Below, in pieces: positions 5,496 through 10,802 of a stretch of DNA of 20,274 bases. The DNA lies in IMG/VR virus record IMGVR_UViG_3300025815_000158, positions 1-20,274 of that record; one strand, 5' to 3'. Numbering within the stretch: position 1 is the first letter of the stretch; the number at the start of each line of letters is the position of its first letter. Position numbers and translations under genes: made by a program. Under the pieces are notes generated by a model. It worked only from the letters and a program-made list of their open reading frames with translations. It did no database searches and was not told the origin of the DNA. The DNA comes from a virus.

Positions 5496-6197
5496 CTAGT
5501 TGAATTTGGCTTCTGCTTCTTGGAATAGTGCCATAAGGTGCTGCGCCCGTTCTGGACTACGCTCCTTCACCTGCTTCATCACCACCTTGTACTGATTAAA
5601 GGTTTCGTGAACGTGGGACTTCATCTTGCACTGTGTTAGCTTGTATTTCACATCCTTGTACAAGTCGATGTCCCGCGAATCCTGATTATCCGCGTCATCC
5701 AGTTCCTTTTGTGTGGTGATTGGTTGGGACACAGGGGGCGCAGCCTTCACAGACGGAGGGGACTGTGTGGGAGCAGGCGCGCCGCCCTGATTCTGTGAGT
5801 TTAACGCTTCCTGTTTGCGAGGTACAGCGTCTATTTCGTTTGCTGATGCGTATTCACCGCCAGCAAGCCCGATACTAGCCAAGGCTCTGCCAATGGCAGA
5901 TGTCTCGCAGTTTTCTAGCGCAGATGTTTTGTTGACGTTGCCTTGGCCTCTGATTTCTTCAGCCATGCCGGAGCCTACCACCCCGCCTTGCGCCAAGGTT
6001 ATCAACGCTTGGACAACAACTCTCTGCCCATCGTCTACGAGTATCTTTGTCTCAACGCCAAGGTCTAGCCCAAACACAGACCTCATGGCCTCCATTCGAT
6101 GTACCACTTGCGTGTACTTCTTGCCGCCGCGCTGGGTTATACCGTGGCTGTCGTGCAGCTTCTGCACCTCTGCCATTGCTTGCTTTAGGTTACTCAT
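5496..6197 (-). CDS. putative single-strand annealing recombination protein (ERF/Rad52-like)
   Basis: The 233-residue product has an N-terminal domain of about 125 residues with VVHRMEAMRSVFGLDLGVETKI, a QRVVVQALITL strand region, and SALENCETSAIGRALASIGLAGGEYASANEI (about 92-122). The CETSAIGRALAxLG block followed by an S/A-N-E motif is typical of ERF/Rad52-related phage annealing proteins. Residues about 130-165 are a Pro/Gln/Ser-rich linker and the rest is a charged helical domain. It is translated with the gene upstream through an ATGA overlap, and the exonuclease and SSB-like genes flank it, which is the usual two-component recombination layout. The exact family is not certain from reading alone. 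Confidence 0.68.
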   Translation of the reverse strand: MSNLKQAMAEVQKLHDSHGITQRGGKKYTQVVHRMEAMRSVFGLDLGVETKILVDDGQRVVVQALITLAQGGVVGSGMAEEIRGQGNVNKTSALENCETSAIGRALASIGLAGGEYASANEIDAVPRKQEALNSQNQGGAPAPTQSPPSVKAAPPVSQPITTQKELDDADNQDSRDIDLYKDVKYKLTQCKMKSHVHETFNQYKVVMKQVKERSPERAQHLMALFQEAEAKFN

Positions 6198-6379
6198 TGC
6201 TTGTTCTCCATGTCATAAACCTTTTCAAAGACCTGACTCATGGTGCGGATTTCCTTGTTGTGGATGCCGTCCATCAGCCGAATGTGCTTGCTTAGGAACT
6301 CAACCTGGTTCTCAAGCCTTTCCATCTTGGCAGTCAACTCGTCTATTGCCTGCGCGTGGTACTGTTCTGTCTCTGTCAT
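6194..6379 (-). CDS. small coiled-coil protein, unknown function
   Basis: The ATG at 6379 is chosen because it has an upstream aggaggcttggag ribosome site and an ATGA overlap with the exonuclease stop. The 61-residue product is almost entirely heptad-like helix (AIDELTAKMERLENQVEFLSKHIRLM...MSQVFEKVYDMENKQ). The stop overlaps the next ATG as ATGA. It may act as an oligomerisation partner of the flanking exonuclease or annealing protein; this is inferred from position only. Confidence 0.65.
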   Translation of the reverse strand: MTETEQYHAQAIDELTAKMERLENQVEFLSKHIRLMDGIHNKEIRTMSQVFEKVYDMENKQ

Positions 6380-7266
6380 ATTCTCCAAGCCTCCTTTGCA
6401 ATCTTGGTTATCTCCGGCCCGTGTCGCTGCGCTATCTGCGCGAAATCCGGCTGGACCAAACCGAATAGCGTCCTCCATGAACCATTAGCTGCCTTCAACA
6501 AATTCTGGATAATAACCCAGCGCATTACTATCTCTTCGTACCTGCGCTCTAGGTTCTCCGGCTTCATAGCCTCACAGTTTGTCTCGTCAACGATGTTATA
6601 GCCAACGCCTGTAACGTACAGTAGGGCGGGTTTGTCACCCGTAGCCTTCCAATACACCGCCTGTTGCATCAACTGCTGCTCAGTAGGCTCTGTGCGCGGC
6701 TTAGGCACACGCCAAGTGCGTGTTCCGTCCTTCTTTAGTGGGTTGCGTAGCGGGAAAGAGCATTTAAGGTCGATTTGTTTGCCGCCGCCAGCGTAATCCT
6801 GGAACAGCATAACAGGCACATCTATCCTGTCATCTGTGTGCCAACGCTGATACTCGCCCTCTATCTCGCCATCGCCATAGTATTCATTGAGGCCATCGAC
6901 AGCGTGTTTAGCCATTTCGCCAAGGTGTTCTTTGATTTCATCGTATTCCTCAGCGTCTTTACCATTATCCCAGTCGCGTGGCATGTAGTTGATAAACTCT
7001 GTGGTGCCATAGCGGATAGCTTCTGGTAGGCCGATGCCTTCTTTACGCCCATAAATCGGGCTGTAGTTGTGCAAGCCTAGTGCATGGTTGGCTATTTCCT
7101 GCACAATCTGCCCTGCCCTTGGCCTTGCACCAAAGGGGAAGTTCATCTTGTACTCTTTGCGTAGGAATAGCTTTAGAATATGCTCGTCTAACGGCTGAGT
7201 GCCGCCAGATGCACTGTTATGTGTCGCACCAAATGCGTCACGGTATGCGGGTACTTCAAATTCCAT
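6376..7266 (-). CDS. PD-(D/E)XK exonuclease of the Cas4/RecB type
   Basis: The 296-residue product contains the segment RIDVPVMLFQDYAGGGKQIDLKCS. This gives a D...DxK nuclease core (Asp157 or Asp149, Asp166, Lys168), followed by QQLMQQAVYWKATG (about 197-210), which matches the QxxxY motif that marks the RecB/Cas4 nuclease group. The N-terminal part is helical with GARPRAGQIVQEIANHALGLH. It is the first gene after the probable leftward promoter and has an aacggagg ribosome site. Followed by an annealing-type protein and an SSB-like protein, it is probably the 5'-3' exonuclease of a phage recombination pair. No Cys cluster typical of Fe-S Cas4 is visible. Confidence 0.78.
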   Translation of the reverse strand: MEFEVPAYRDAFGATHNSASGGTQPLDEHILKLFLRKEYKMNFPFGARPRAGQIVQEIANHALGLHNYSPIYGRKEGIGLPEAIRYGTTEFINYMPRDWDNGKDAEEYDEIKEHLGEMAKHAVDGLNEYYGDGEIEGEYQRWHTDDRIDVPVMLFQDYAGGGKQIDLKCSFPLRNPLKKDGTRTWRVPKPRTEPTEQQLMQQAVYWKATGDKPALLYVTGVGYNIVDETNCEAMKPENLERRYEEIVMRWVIIQNLLKAANGSWRTLFGLVQPDFAQIAQRHGPEITKIAKEAWRI

Positions 7267-7299
7267 AATGATTTCCTCCGTTTTTTAATTCCCAAAGCT

Positions 7300-7328
7300 G
7301 TCGTATCATCTGCTTGCCACGGTGTCAA
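7300..7328 (-). promoter_or_regulatory. candidate sigma-70 promoter for the leftward recombination operon
   Basis: On the minus strand a perfect TTGACA (7328-7323) is followed, after 17 bases, by TACGAC (7305-7300), a 3/6 match to TATAAT. It is the only candidate between the divergent genes that reads toward 7266. The flanking GTTGACACCGTG is 11/12 identical to GTTGACACTGTG at the rightward promoter at 12171-12182, which suggests a shared regulatory element. Confidence 0.45.
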
Positions 7329-7348
7329 CTTTTATATAGGCTAAAAAT

Positions 7349-7552
7349 ATGACAACGATAATATTTACATTCGATGACGAGGTTGAATGCCCTGAGTGCG
7401 GCGGCGAAGGCCGTGTTGAATACGAGTTTGAGGTAATCGACCAAATCAGAGGCGGCGAGATAGTCGGGCTGGTGCGCGAGTGCCGGATGTGTGAGGGCAG
7501 TGGTGTCATTTATGTTGAGGGAGGGCCGGACGATGACGATAAATCCCTATGA
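7349..7552 (+). CDS. small DnaJ-type zinc-finger protein
   Basis: The 67-residue product contains CPECGGEGRVEYEFEV and CRMCEGSGVIYV. These are two CxxCxGxG half-sites separated by about 25 residues, the same unit as in the DnaJ cysteine-rich domain, so it probably binds one zinc ion. The N-terminus is MTTIIFTFDDEVE and the C-terminus is acidic (GGPDDDDKSL). It is the first gene of the small rightward operon and overlaps the next gene by 20 bases. Stand-alone zinc fingers of this kind are common in phages; they could bind a protein partner or nucleic acid. Function is not known. Confidence 0.72.
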   Translation: MTTIIFTFDDEVECPECGGEGRVEYEFEVIDQIRGGEIVGLVRECRMCEGSGVIYVEGGPDDDDKSL

Positions 7553-8375
7553 TTTGCCGGAGGGTAATGTGCAAATCAGTTTTAGCGGGGGGCGCACCAG
7601 TGCGTTCATGTTGCACCAGATACTTGAGGCGAATGGCGACCTGCCAGAACGATGCAGGATTTTGTTCCAAAACACAGGCAGAGAGATGCCGCAAACCTTG
7701 GAATTTGTTAACGAGTGCGCCCACAGATGGGGCATTGATATCATTTGGCTTGAGTATAACAGAGTAGATGGCAAGCCTACTTTCAAACAAGTTAATTATG
7801 AATCAGCTTCAATGTTTGGCGAGCCGTTTGAGCTGCTCATTAAAGCAAAGAAGGTTTTACCGAACACGCTGATGCGGTTTTGCACAGTTGAATTGAAAAT
7901 AAACACAGCTAAAAGATATCTAAAAAGCATAGGCTGGGAGAAATGGCAGAACGCAGTTGGCATACGAGCTGACGAGCCTAACAGATTTAAGAAAGCCCCG
8001 AAAAAAGATTGCTGGGTTCCGTGGCGTCCGTTGGTTGATGCTGGTGTACATTCACGCATGATAGAGGAATTTTGGGACAAGCAAGACTTCAAACTGAATT
8101 TGCCTGTTGTTAACGGCAAGACGATGTATGGTAATTGCGATGGCTGTTTTCTCAAATCTGAATCGCAGCTAGCAATGCTTGCAAAGGATTACCCAGGCAA
8201 ACTTGATTGGTGGATTCGGTTGGAGAAGATGCACGAACACCGTGGTGACTATGGGTTTTTTAATAAGAACAGACCGCTCGAATCAATGAAAGAATTTATT
8301 GAGATGCAACAAGACTGGGTGTTCGATGAAGTCGGATACTTTTGTCAAGCAGACGGAGGAGAGTGTACAGGATGA
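7533..8375 (+). CDS. PP-loop protein of the PAPS-reductase-like superfamily
   Basis: The ATG at 7533, after gagggagg, is a better start than one at 7491. The 280-residue product has ISFSGGRTSAFML (SGGRTS at residues 18-23), the ATP-pyrophosphatase PP-loop of PAPS reductase, DndC and ATP sulfurylase-type enzymes, followed by NTGREMPQTLEFV. Later blocks are LMRFCTVELKI (Cys117), GIRADEPNRF, YGNCDGCFLKSESQL (Cys202, Cys205) and a C-terminal CQADGGEC (Cys271, Cys278). The Cys set could ligate a metal or an iron-sulfur cluster. Phage members of this group are widespread and annotated as PAPS reductase-like; the substrate is unknown. Roles in sulfur assimilation or in DNA or RNA thio-modification are possible. 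A nuclease gene overlaps its end (ATGA). Confidence 0.82.
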   Translation: MTINPYDLPEGNVQISFSGGRTSAFMLHQILEANGDLPERCRILFQNTGREMPQTLEFVNECAHRWGIDIIWLEYNRVDGKPTFKQVNYESASMFGEPFELLIKAKKVLPNTLMRFCTVELKINTAKRYLKSIGWEKWQNAVGIRADEPNRFKKAPKKDCWVPWRPLVDAGVHSRMIEEFWDKQDFKLNLPVVNGKTMYGNCDGCFLKSESQLAMLAKDYPGKLDWWIRLEKMHEHRGDYGFFNKNRPLESMKEFIEMQQDWVFDEVGYFCQADGGECTG

Positions 8376-8761
8376 CGAACAGTAGACAGAAAGGTGCGGC
8401 ATTTGAGCGCACCTGCGCCAATATGTTGTTTGATATTACGGGGCTAGAGGCCAAGAGAGACCTCGAACAGTACAGGGCTAGTGACCACGGCGACCTGATA
8501 GGTGTGCCAGGTTGGACAGTGGAGTGCAAACGCTACGCCAACGGCGTTACTTGGAAAAGAAGCTGGTGGGAACAGTGCCTCTCTGCCGCTAACGCTGCTG
8601 GGAATCAGCCTGTTCTGATATATAAGTATGACCGTTGCCCTGTCCGTTGTGTGGTAAGGCTGTCGTCCATTTCTCCGTATTACTACGACAAGGAAAACAC
8701 GGCTGAGATTGATTTTGAAACGTGGTGTATGCTGGTAGCGGAAGGATTAGACGATGTTTGA
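8372..8761 (+). CDS. PD-(D/E)XK nuclease, Holliday-junction-resolvase-like
   Basis: The ATG at 8372 gives an ATGA overlap with the upstream stop and a 129-residue protein. Its layout is KGAAFERTCANMLF (Glu12), an RDLEQYRASDHGDLIGVPGWTVECKRY block with Asp41 and the Glu51-x-Lys53 pair, and a later AANAAGNQPVLIYKYDRCP strand-helix region. This is the E...D...ExK skeleton of archaeal Hjc-like and phage resolvase nucleases. The whole motif is intact, unlike the relative at 2064. It probably cuts branched DNA during recombination or packaging. It is co-transcribed with the PP-loop gene. Confidence 0.75.
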   Translation: MTNSRQKGAAFERTCANMLFDITGLEAKRDLEQYRASDHGDLIGVPGWTVECKRYANGVTWKRSWWEQCLSAANAAGNQPVLIYKYDRCPVRCVVRLSSISPYYYDKENTAEIDFETWCMLVAEGLDDV

Positions 8762-8978
8762 AGCGGTGATAGCTATGTGTGTGGCTTACGAGATTAGTGG
8801 TAAGGCGGTAAATCCGTGCTGGATGCGCCAAGCTGACCAAGTATTCAGAACATACGAGGCTTGCCGTTCTTGGGGTAACGAGCAGGAATTGCAGATGATA
8901 AGAAAGGCGGTCAGAGACTACAACGCCTCTGCCATCGTGCATATAGCCTGCGGTGAGATGAATGGTGACGATACCTAA
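8754..8978 (+). CDS. small Cys-containing, possibly exported protein
   Basis: The 74-residue product begins MFEAVIAMCVAYEISGKAVNPC, a short hydrophobic N-terminus that might act as a weak signal or anchor, and continues ADQVFRTYEACRSWGNEQELQMIRKAVRDYNASAIVHIACGEMNG. The FRTYEACRSW part resembles FRDIRDCVWF in the protein at 1417-1608, so the two could be distant relatives. It overlaps the nuclease gene by 8 bases and is the last gene before the non-coding element. Function is unknown. Confidence 0.6.
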   Translation: MFEAVIAMCVAYEISGKAVNPCWMRQADQVFRTYEACRSWGNEQELQMIRKAVRDYNASAIVHIACGEMNGDDT

Positions 8979-8995
8979 GCGTCAAATTTTCTGTC

Positions 8996-9025
8996 TTGAC
9001 ATAGTTATCCACAGGCTTTTAAAAT
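8996..9025 (+). promoter_or_regulatory. sigma-70 promoter with DnaA box in its spacer
   Basis: TTGACA (8996-9001) is a perfect -35 box, and TAAAAT (9020-9025) is a 5/6 -10 box at a spacing of 18 bases. The consensus DnaA box lies in the spacer (9005-9013). No rightward protein gene follows, so the transcript would be non-coding and would start near 9032. Confidence 0.65.
9005..9013 (+). promoter_or_regulatory. consensus DnaA box TTATCCACA
   Basis: This is a perfect 9/9 match to the strong bacterial DnaA box TTATCCACA. Near matches, CTATGCACA (one mismatch to TTATNCACA), occur at 9056-9064 (minus), 9126-9134 (plus) and 9140-9148 (minus). Since the phage encodes a DnaA domain IV protein (4584-4988), these are plausible binding sites for it or for host DnaA. 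Confidence 0.75.
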
Positions 9026-9044
9026 CGCGAAGCGCAAACAGCAA

Positions 9045-9149
9045 TGCATAGCTTCTGTGCATAGCTTCATAGCACTACAATGATATAACAAAATCTTTTG
9101 ATAAAAAGAAAGCGAAGCAATGATGCTATGCACAGAAGCTGTGCATAGC
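9045..9149. repeat. TGCATAGCTTC direct repeats with an inverted copy
   Basis: TGCATAGCTTC occurs at 9045-9055 and again at 9058-9068, 13 bases apart. The block 9045-9065 recurs in inverted form at 9125-9145, 20 of 21 bases matching. A further TGCATAGCT lies at 9142-9150. The repeats carry near-consensus DnaA boxes (TGTGCATAG / CTATGCACA). Confidence 0.85.
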
Positions 9150-9159
9150 TGTTTTTTTT
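9125..9159 (+). terminator. intrinsic terminator
   Basis: GCTATGCACAG (9125-9135) and CTGTGCATAGC (9139-9149) form a perfect 11-base-pair stem with the loop AAG, followed 2 bases later by eight T residues (9152-9159). It would end rightward transcription from the 7349-8978 operon and from the promoter at 8996. No T-tract follows in the leftward direction. Confidence 0.85.
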
Positions 9160-9163
9160 AGAT

Positions 9164-9340
9164 TTATTTTTCATCTAATTCCACTGCTTGTAACAGCAGT
9201 TCTACTGTGCGGTTTATCGGCACCTCTCCGCTTTCATAGTATCGCACTGTTCGCTCTGACAGGCCCAGCCTTTGGGCGAAACCCTGCTGGCTGTAGCCTA
9301 GTTCTTCGCGCATTTCTCTGAAACGTCTAGCGTCCATCAT
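9164..9340 (-). CDS. small Xre/Cro-type HTH regulator
   Basis: This 58-residue ORF reads MMDARRFREMREELGYSQQGFAQRLGLSERTVRYYESGEVPINRTVELLLQAVELDEK when broken into its parts: helix 1 (FREMREELG), helix 2 (SQQGFAQRLG), recognition helix (SERTVRYYESG) and two further helices. This is a complete HTH_3 domain with the usual Q at the start of helix 2 and the YESG end. The start at 9340 gives an ATGA overlap with the upstream gene; 9337 is the alternative. It is the last gene of the leftward early operon, next to the DnaA-box element. Likely role: repression of phage promoters at the early-to-late switch. Targets are unknown; the palindromes at 12121-12133 and 9852-9862 are candidates. Confidence 0.88.
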   Translation of the reverse strand: MMDARRFREMREELGYSQQGFAQRLGLSERTVRYYESGEVPINRTVELLLQAVELDEK

Positions 9341-9522
9341 TTGCCAACCCAGTCAGTCCAGGCCGCAGACGTTACCTCTTCGGTGTACTTCTCTGCGTCT
9401 TTAACGTTACCGATGTCGAATTGTTCGCGTGCCTGTTGCTCTGCTTCCTCTAGGTTGTCTGCCTTTATGTGAAAGGTTTGCTCTACAGTTCCGCGAATTG
9501 TGATTAGATAGTCCTTTTCCAT
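9337..9522 (-). CDS. small hypothetical protein (61 residues)
   Basis: The product reads MEKDYLITIRGTVEQTFHIKADNLEEAEQQAREQFDIGNVKDAEKYTEEV. The beta-hairpin, then EEAEQQARE helix, then acidic region pattern is common in small DpnD/PcfM-like phage proteins, but the match is generic. A gaggg-containing ribosome site precedes the ATG. It is coupled to the downstream HTH gene by an ATGA overlap. Confidence 0.65.
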   Translation of the reverse strand: MEKDYLITIRGTVEQTFHIKADNLEEAEQQAREQFDIGNVKDAEKYTEEVTSAAWTDWVGK

Positions 9523-9547
9523 TCGTTTGCCCTCTCTCTGTCAGTGA

Positions 9548-9568
9548 GGGGCAGCACCGCGCTGCCCC
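9548..9568. other. GC-rich intercistronic hairpin
   Basis: GGGGCAGC and GCTGCCCC form a perfect 8-base-pair stem around the loop ACCGC, between the genes ending at 9577 and starting at 9522. The leftward transcript has no T-tract after it, so it is better read as an mRNA processing, stability or partial-attenuation structure than as a full terminator. Confidence 0.65.
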
Positions 9569-9576
9569 TTTCTCTG

Positions 9577-9822
9577 TTAGTCTTGTGGGAAATAGTTGTG
9601 CAAATGCCAGAACGCAGTCTGTAGTTTGCGCGGCACGTCTGGGTCATAGATGTCGAAACTCTCCGACCATTGCTCCATAAACTCCCGCAACGCCTCCCGC
9701 GTTTCAGAGATTGCCTTTGCCTGCTCCGGCGTTAAATGTTTGGCAGCCTCTCTGCGGTTGTGTTCTGTCAGCTCCCAAGGTTCCATGTTCTCAACAAGTT
9801 TTGGTCTTCCTAATTTAGCCAT
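9577..9822 (-). CDS. hypothetical protein (81 residues)
   Basis: The product starts MAKLGRPKLVENMEPWELTEHNRREAAKHLTPEQAKAISETREALREFMEQW and ends with RKLQTAFWHLHNYFPQD. It is mostly helical and charged, with a GRPK basic start. The ribosome site aggaggg is strong. I do not recognise a family. A DNA- or protein-binding role in early infection is possible but not shown. Confidence 0.65.
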   Translation of the reverse strand: MAKLGRPKLVENMEPWELTEHNRREAAKHLTPEQAKAISETREALREFMEQWSESFDIYDPDVPRKLQTAFWHLHNYFPQD

Positions 9823-9851
9823 TACAAACCCTCCTATGGTTTAGGCGTTAT

Positions 9852-9928
9852 CGGTGACACCGTGCCACCGCCTAGGCTGCCGCGCTCCGGCAAACTAGGC
9901 AGGGGCAGGGCCATTGCTGGCCCGTGCC
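9852..9928. other. structured intergenic region with palindromes
   Basis: The 111-base gap holds the palindrome CGGTG-A-CACCG (9852-9862), CGCCTAGGC (9869-9877), which can pair with the CTAGGC that follows about 18 bases later, and GGGCCA-TTGC-TGGCCC (hairpin, within about 9908-9926). No ORF is supported. These could be operators or RNA stability elements. TGACACCGTG at 9855-9864 also occurs on the minus strand at 7318-7327. Confidence 0.5.
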
Positions 9929-9933
9929 ATTGT

Positions 9934-10179
9934 TTATTGCTCTATGTTAAAATGCTGCTTATCTAATGCTATCGCCATCACATGGCCCTGGGCATCACGC
10001 AGCCCTACCTCAAAGATAAATTCCCCGTTTCTCTGCAAATCGTCATCAAGAGTTGCGCATTGGTTTATCTGTGACGCTATGCCATTCGCCCACAGGTTGA
10101 AAACCTGCGCGTTGTAGTCTTGATTTGCATTAATCCAGTCTTGGATATGATAGATGCCTTCTTTGTTGACCTGTGCCAT
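9934..10179 (-). CDS. hypothetical protein (81 residues)
   Basis: The product begins MAQVNKEGIYHIQDWINANQDYNAQVFNLWANGIASQINQC and ends EFIFEVGLRDAQGHVMAIALDKQHFNIEQ. The first half is helical and the second is a beta-hairpin-like segment. It has a strong cggaggg ribosome site. No family recognised. Confidence 0.65.
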   Translation of the reverse strand: MAQVNKEGIYHIQDWINANQDYNAQVFNLWANGIASQINQCATLDDDLQRNGEFIFEVGLRDAQGHVMAIALDKQHFNIEQ

Positions 10180-10199
10180 TGTCTTTCCCTCCGTTTAAG

Positions 10200-10279
10200 G
10201 CCCGTGTGTGGGCGTTGATGCCTGAATGGTGGTATTACACCATCCAAGCGGTTAAAGCCTGTCAGTGAGCTTTACAGGC
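10200..10279. other. intercistronic hairpins
   Basis: The gap upstream of the gene at 9934-10179 contains GCCC/GGGC arms at about 10200-10213, ATGGTG-CACCAT arms (10226-10243) and GCCTGT-ACAGGC arms (10257-10279, reaching into the end of the next upstream gene). No T-tract follows any of them in the leftward direction. They may separate or stabilise the mRNAs of neighbouring early genes. Confidence 0.5.
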
Positions 10280-10394
10280 CGATAAAATAGGCAAAGAGTT
10301 GCCATAGCCATGCTTCGGCCCCCATTAAGCCCCAGATTACTAGGCTCATGATAAGAAGAAATAGCGTGTTGCTGAATAATTCTAGCTTGTCCAT
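10272..10394 (-). CDS. single-span membrane protein (40 residues)
   Basis: The ATG at 10394, with ggag 8 bases upstream, is chosen over a longer reading from 10490. The product MDKLELFSNTLFLLIMSLVIWGLMGAEAWLWQLFAYFIGL has one or two hydrophobic spans and almost no soluble part. It probably inserts in the inner membrane. Small early membrane proteins are often used by phages in host takeover or superinfection exclusion, but this role is not shown here. Confidence 0.65.
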   Translation of the reverse strand: MDKLELFSNTLFLLIMSLVIWGLMGAEAWLWQLFAYFIGL

Positions 10395-10395
10395 G

Positions 10396-10611
10396 TTACT
10401 GACTCCGCATGTGTTGTTTACAATATTTATCGAAAAACGCACGTTCCAGGCGTTTGTATCGCGTAGGTTTGCCGTCTCGGTATTGGTCAAGCCACCGTCT
10501 GCCGTTCTTATCTATGGTGGCATAGCGATTAGCCAGCCATGCATTGATGGTTAGGAACCGGTCAGCGTTGCGTTGCGCATCGTCCTGGGTGATTGTGTAG
10601 TATGGTTTCAT
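10396..10611 (-). CDS. hypothetical protein (71 residues)
   Basis: The product reads MKPYYTITQDDAQRNADRFLTINAWLANRYATIDKNGRRWLDQYRDGKPTRYKRLERAFFDKYCKQHMRSQ. It is basic, aromatic-rich and helical. ATGA overlap with the upstream gene suggests coupled translation, and the stop is one base before the next ATG. No family recognised. Confidence 0.65.
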   Translation of the reverse strand: MKPYYTITQDDAQRNADRFLTINAWLANRYATIDKNGRRWLDQYRDGKPTRYKRLERAFFDKYCKQHMRSQ

Positions 10612-10793
10612 TGTGACTGCTCCCGTTTGTAAACTGTAGTTTTATTGTCAAAGTAAAACCATGCTTTGCCGTCACCCATCCATGCCGTTCGGCTACTCTT
10701 TTTGCGCCATATAGTTGGTTTATGCGGGTTGTTTTTCAGCTTCCGTTCAAGTGTGAACAAATCGCCAATGCTTAAATCGCTAAAGTTTTGCAT
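10608..10793 (-). CDS. hypothetical protein (61 residues)
   Basis: The product reads MQNFSDLSIGDLFTLERKLKNNPHKPTIWRKKSSRTAWMGDGKAWFYFDNKTTVYKREQ. The FSDLSIGDLFT start followed by a W/F-rich beta segment is often seen in small phage proteins with an SH3-like or similar beta fold. No function is known. ATGA overlap with the next gene. Confidence 0.65.
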   Translation of the reverse strand: MQNFSDLSIGDLFTLERKLKNNPHKPTIWRKKSSRTAWMGDGKAWFYFDNKTTVYKREQSQ

Positions 10794-10802
10794 GGTTGCC
10801 TC

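Larger units (their letters stand above)
9032..9160 (+). ncRNA. candidate small non-coding RNA, about 130 nt
   Basis: The start is inferred about 7 bases after the -10 box of the promoter at 8996-9025, and the end is the T-tract of the terminator at 9125-9159. The RNA has no ORF with a ribosome site. Bases 9045-9065 (TGCATAGCTTCTGTGCATAGC-like) are complementary to 9125-9145 with one mismatch, so the RNA can fold as one long-range stem of about 20 pairs or as the local terminator hairpin. These two folds exclude each other. Confidence 0.45.
8979..9163. other. candidate replication origin or regulatory element
   Basis: This intergenic stretch has no credible ORF. It holds a consensus DnaA box, three near-consensus boxes embedded in direct and inverted repeats of TGCATAGCTTC/GCTATGCA, and an A+T-rich stretch at about 9077-9111 with ATCTTTTGAT. 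A DnaA-box cluster beside an A+T-rich unwinding-type region is the usual plan of a DnaA-dependent origin. It separates the rightward PP-loop operon from the leftward early operon. A promoter and terminator in the same stretch mean it may instead, or also, encode a small RNA. Confidence 0.5.

Noticed and set aside
5815-6468. 217-codon rightward ORF
   Set aside because: It lies antisense to the putative annealing-protein and exonuclease genes, which have motifs and ribosome sites; the product is low-complexity Ser/Pro/Cys.
9548-9568. hairpin as an intrinsic terminator
   Set aside because: The leftward transcript lacks a T-tract after the stem, and on the other strand there is no rightward gene to end here.
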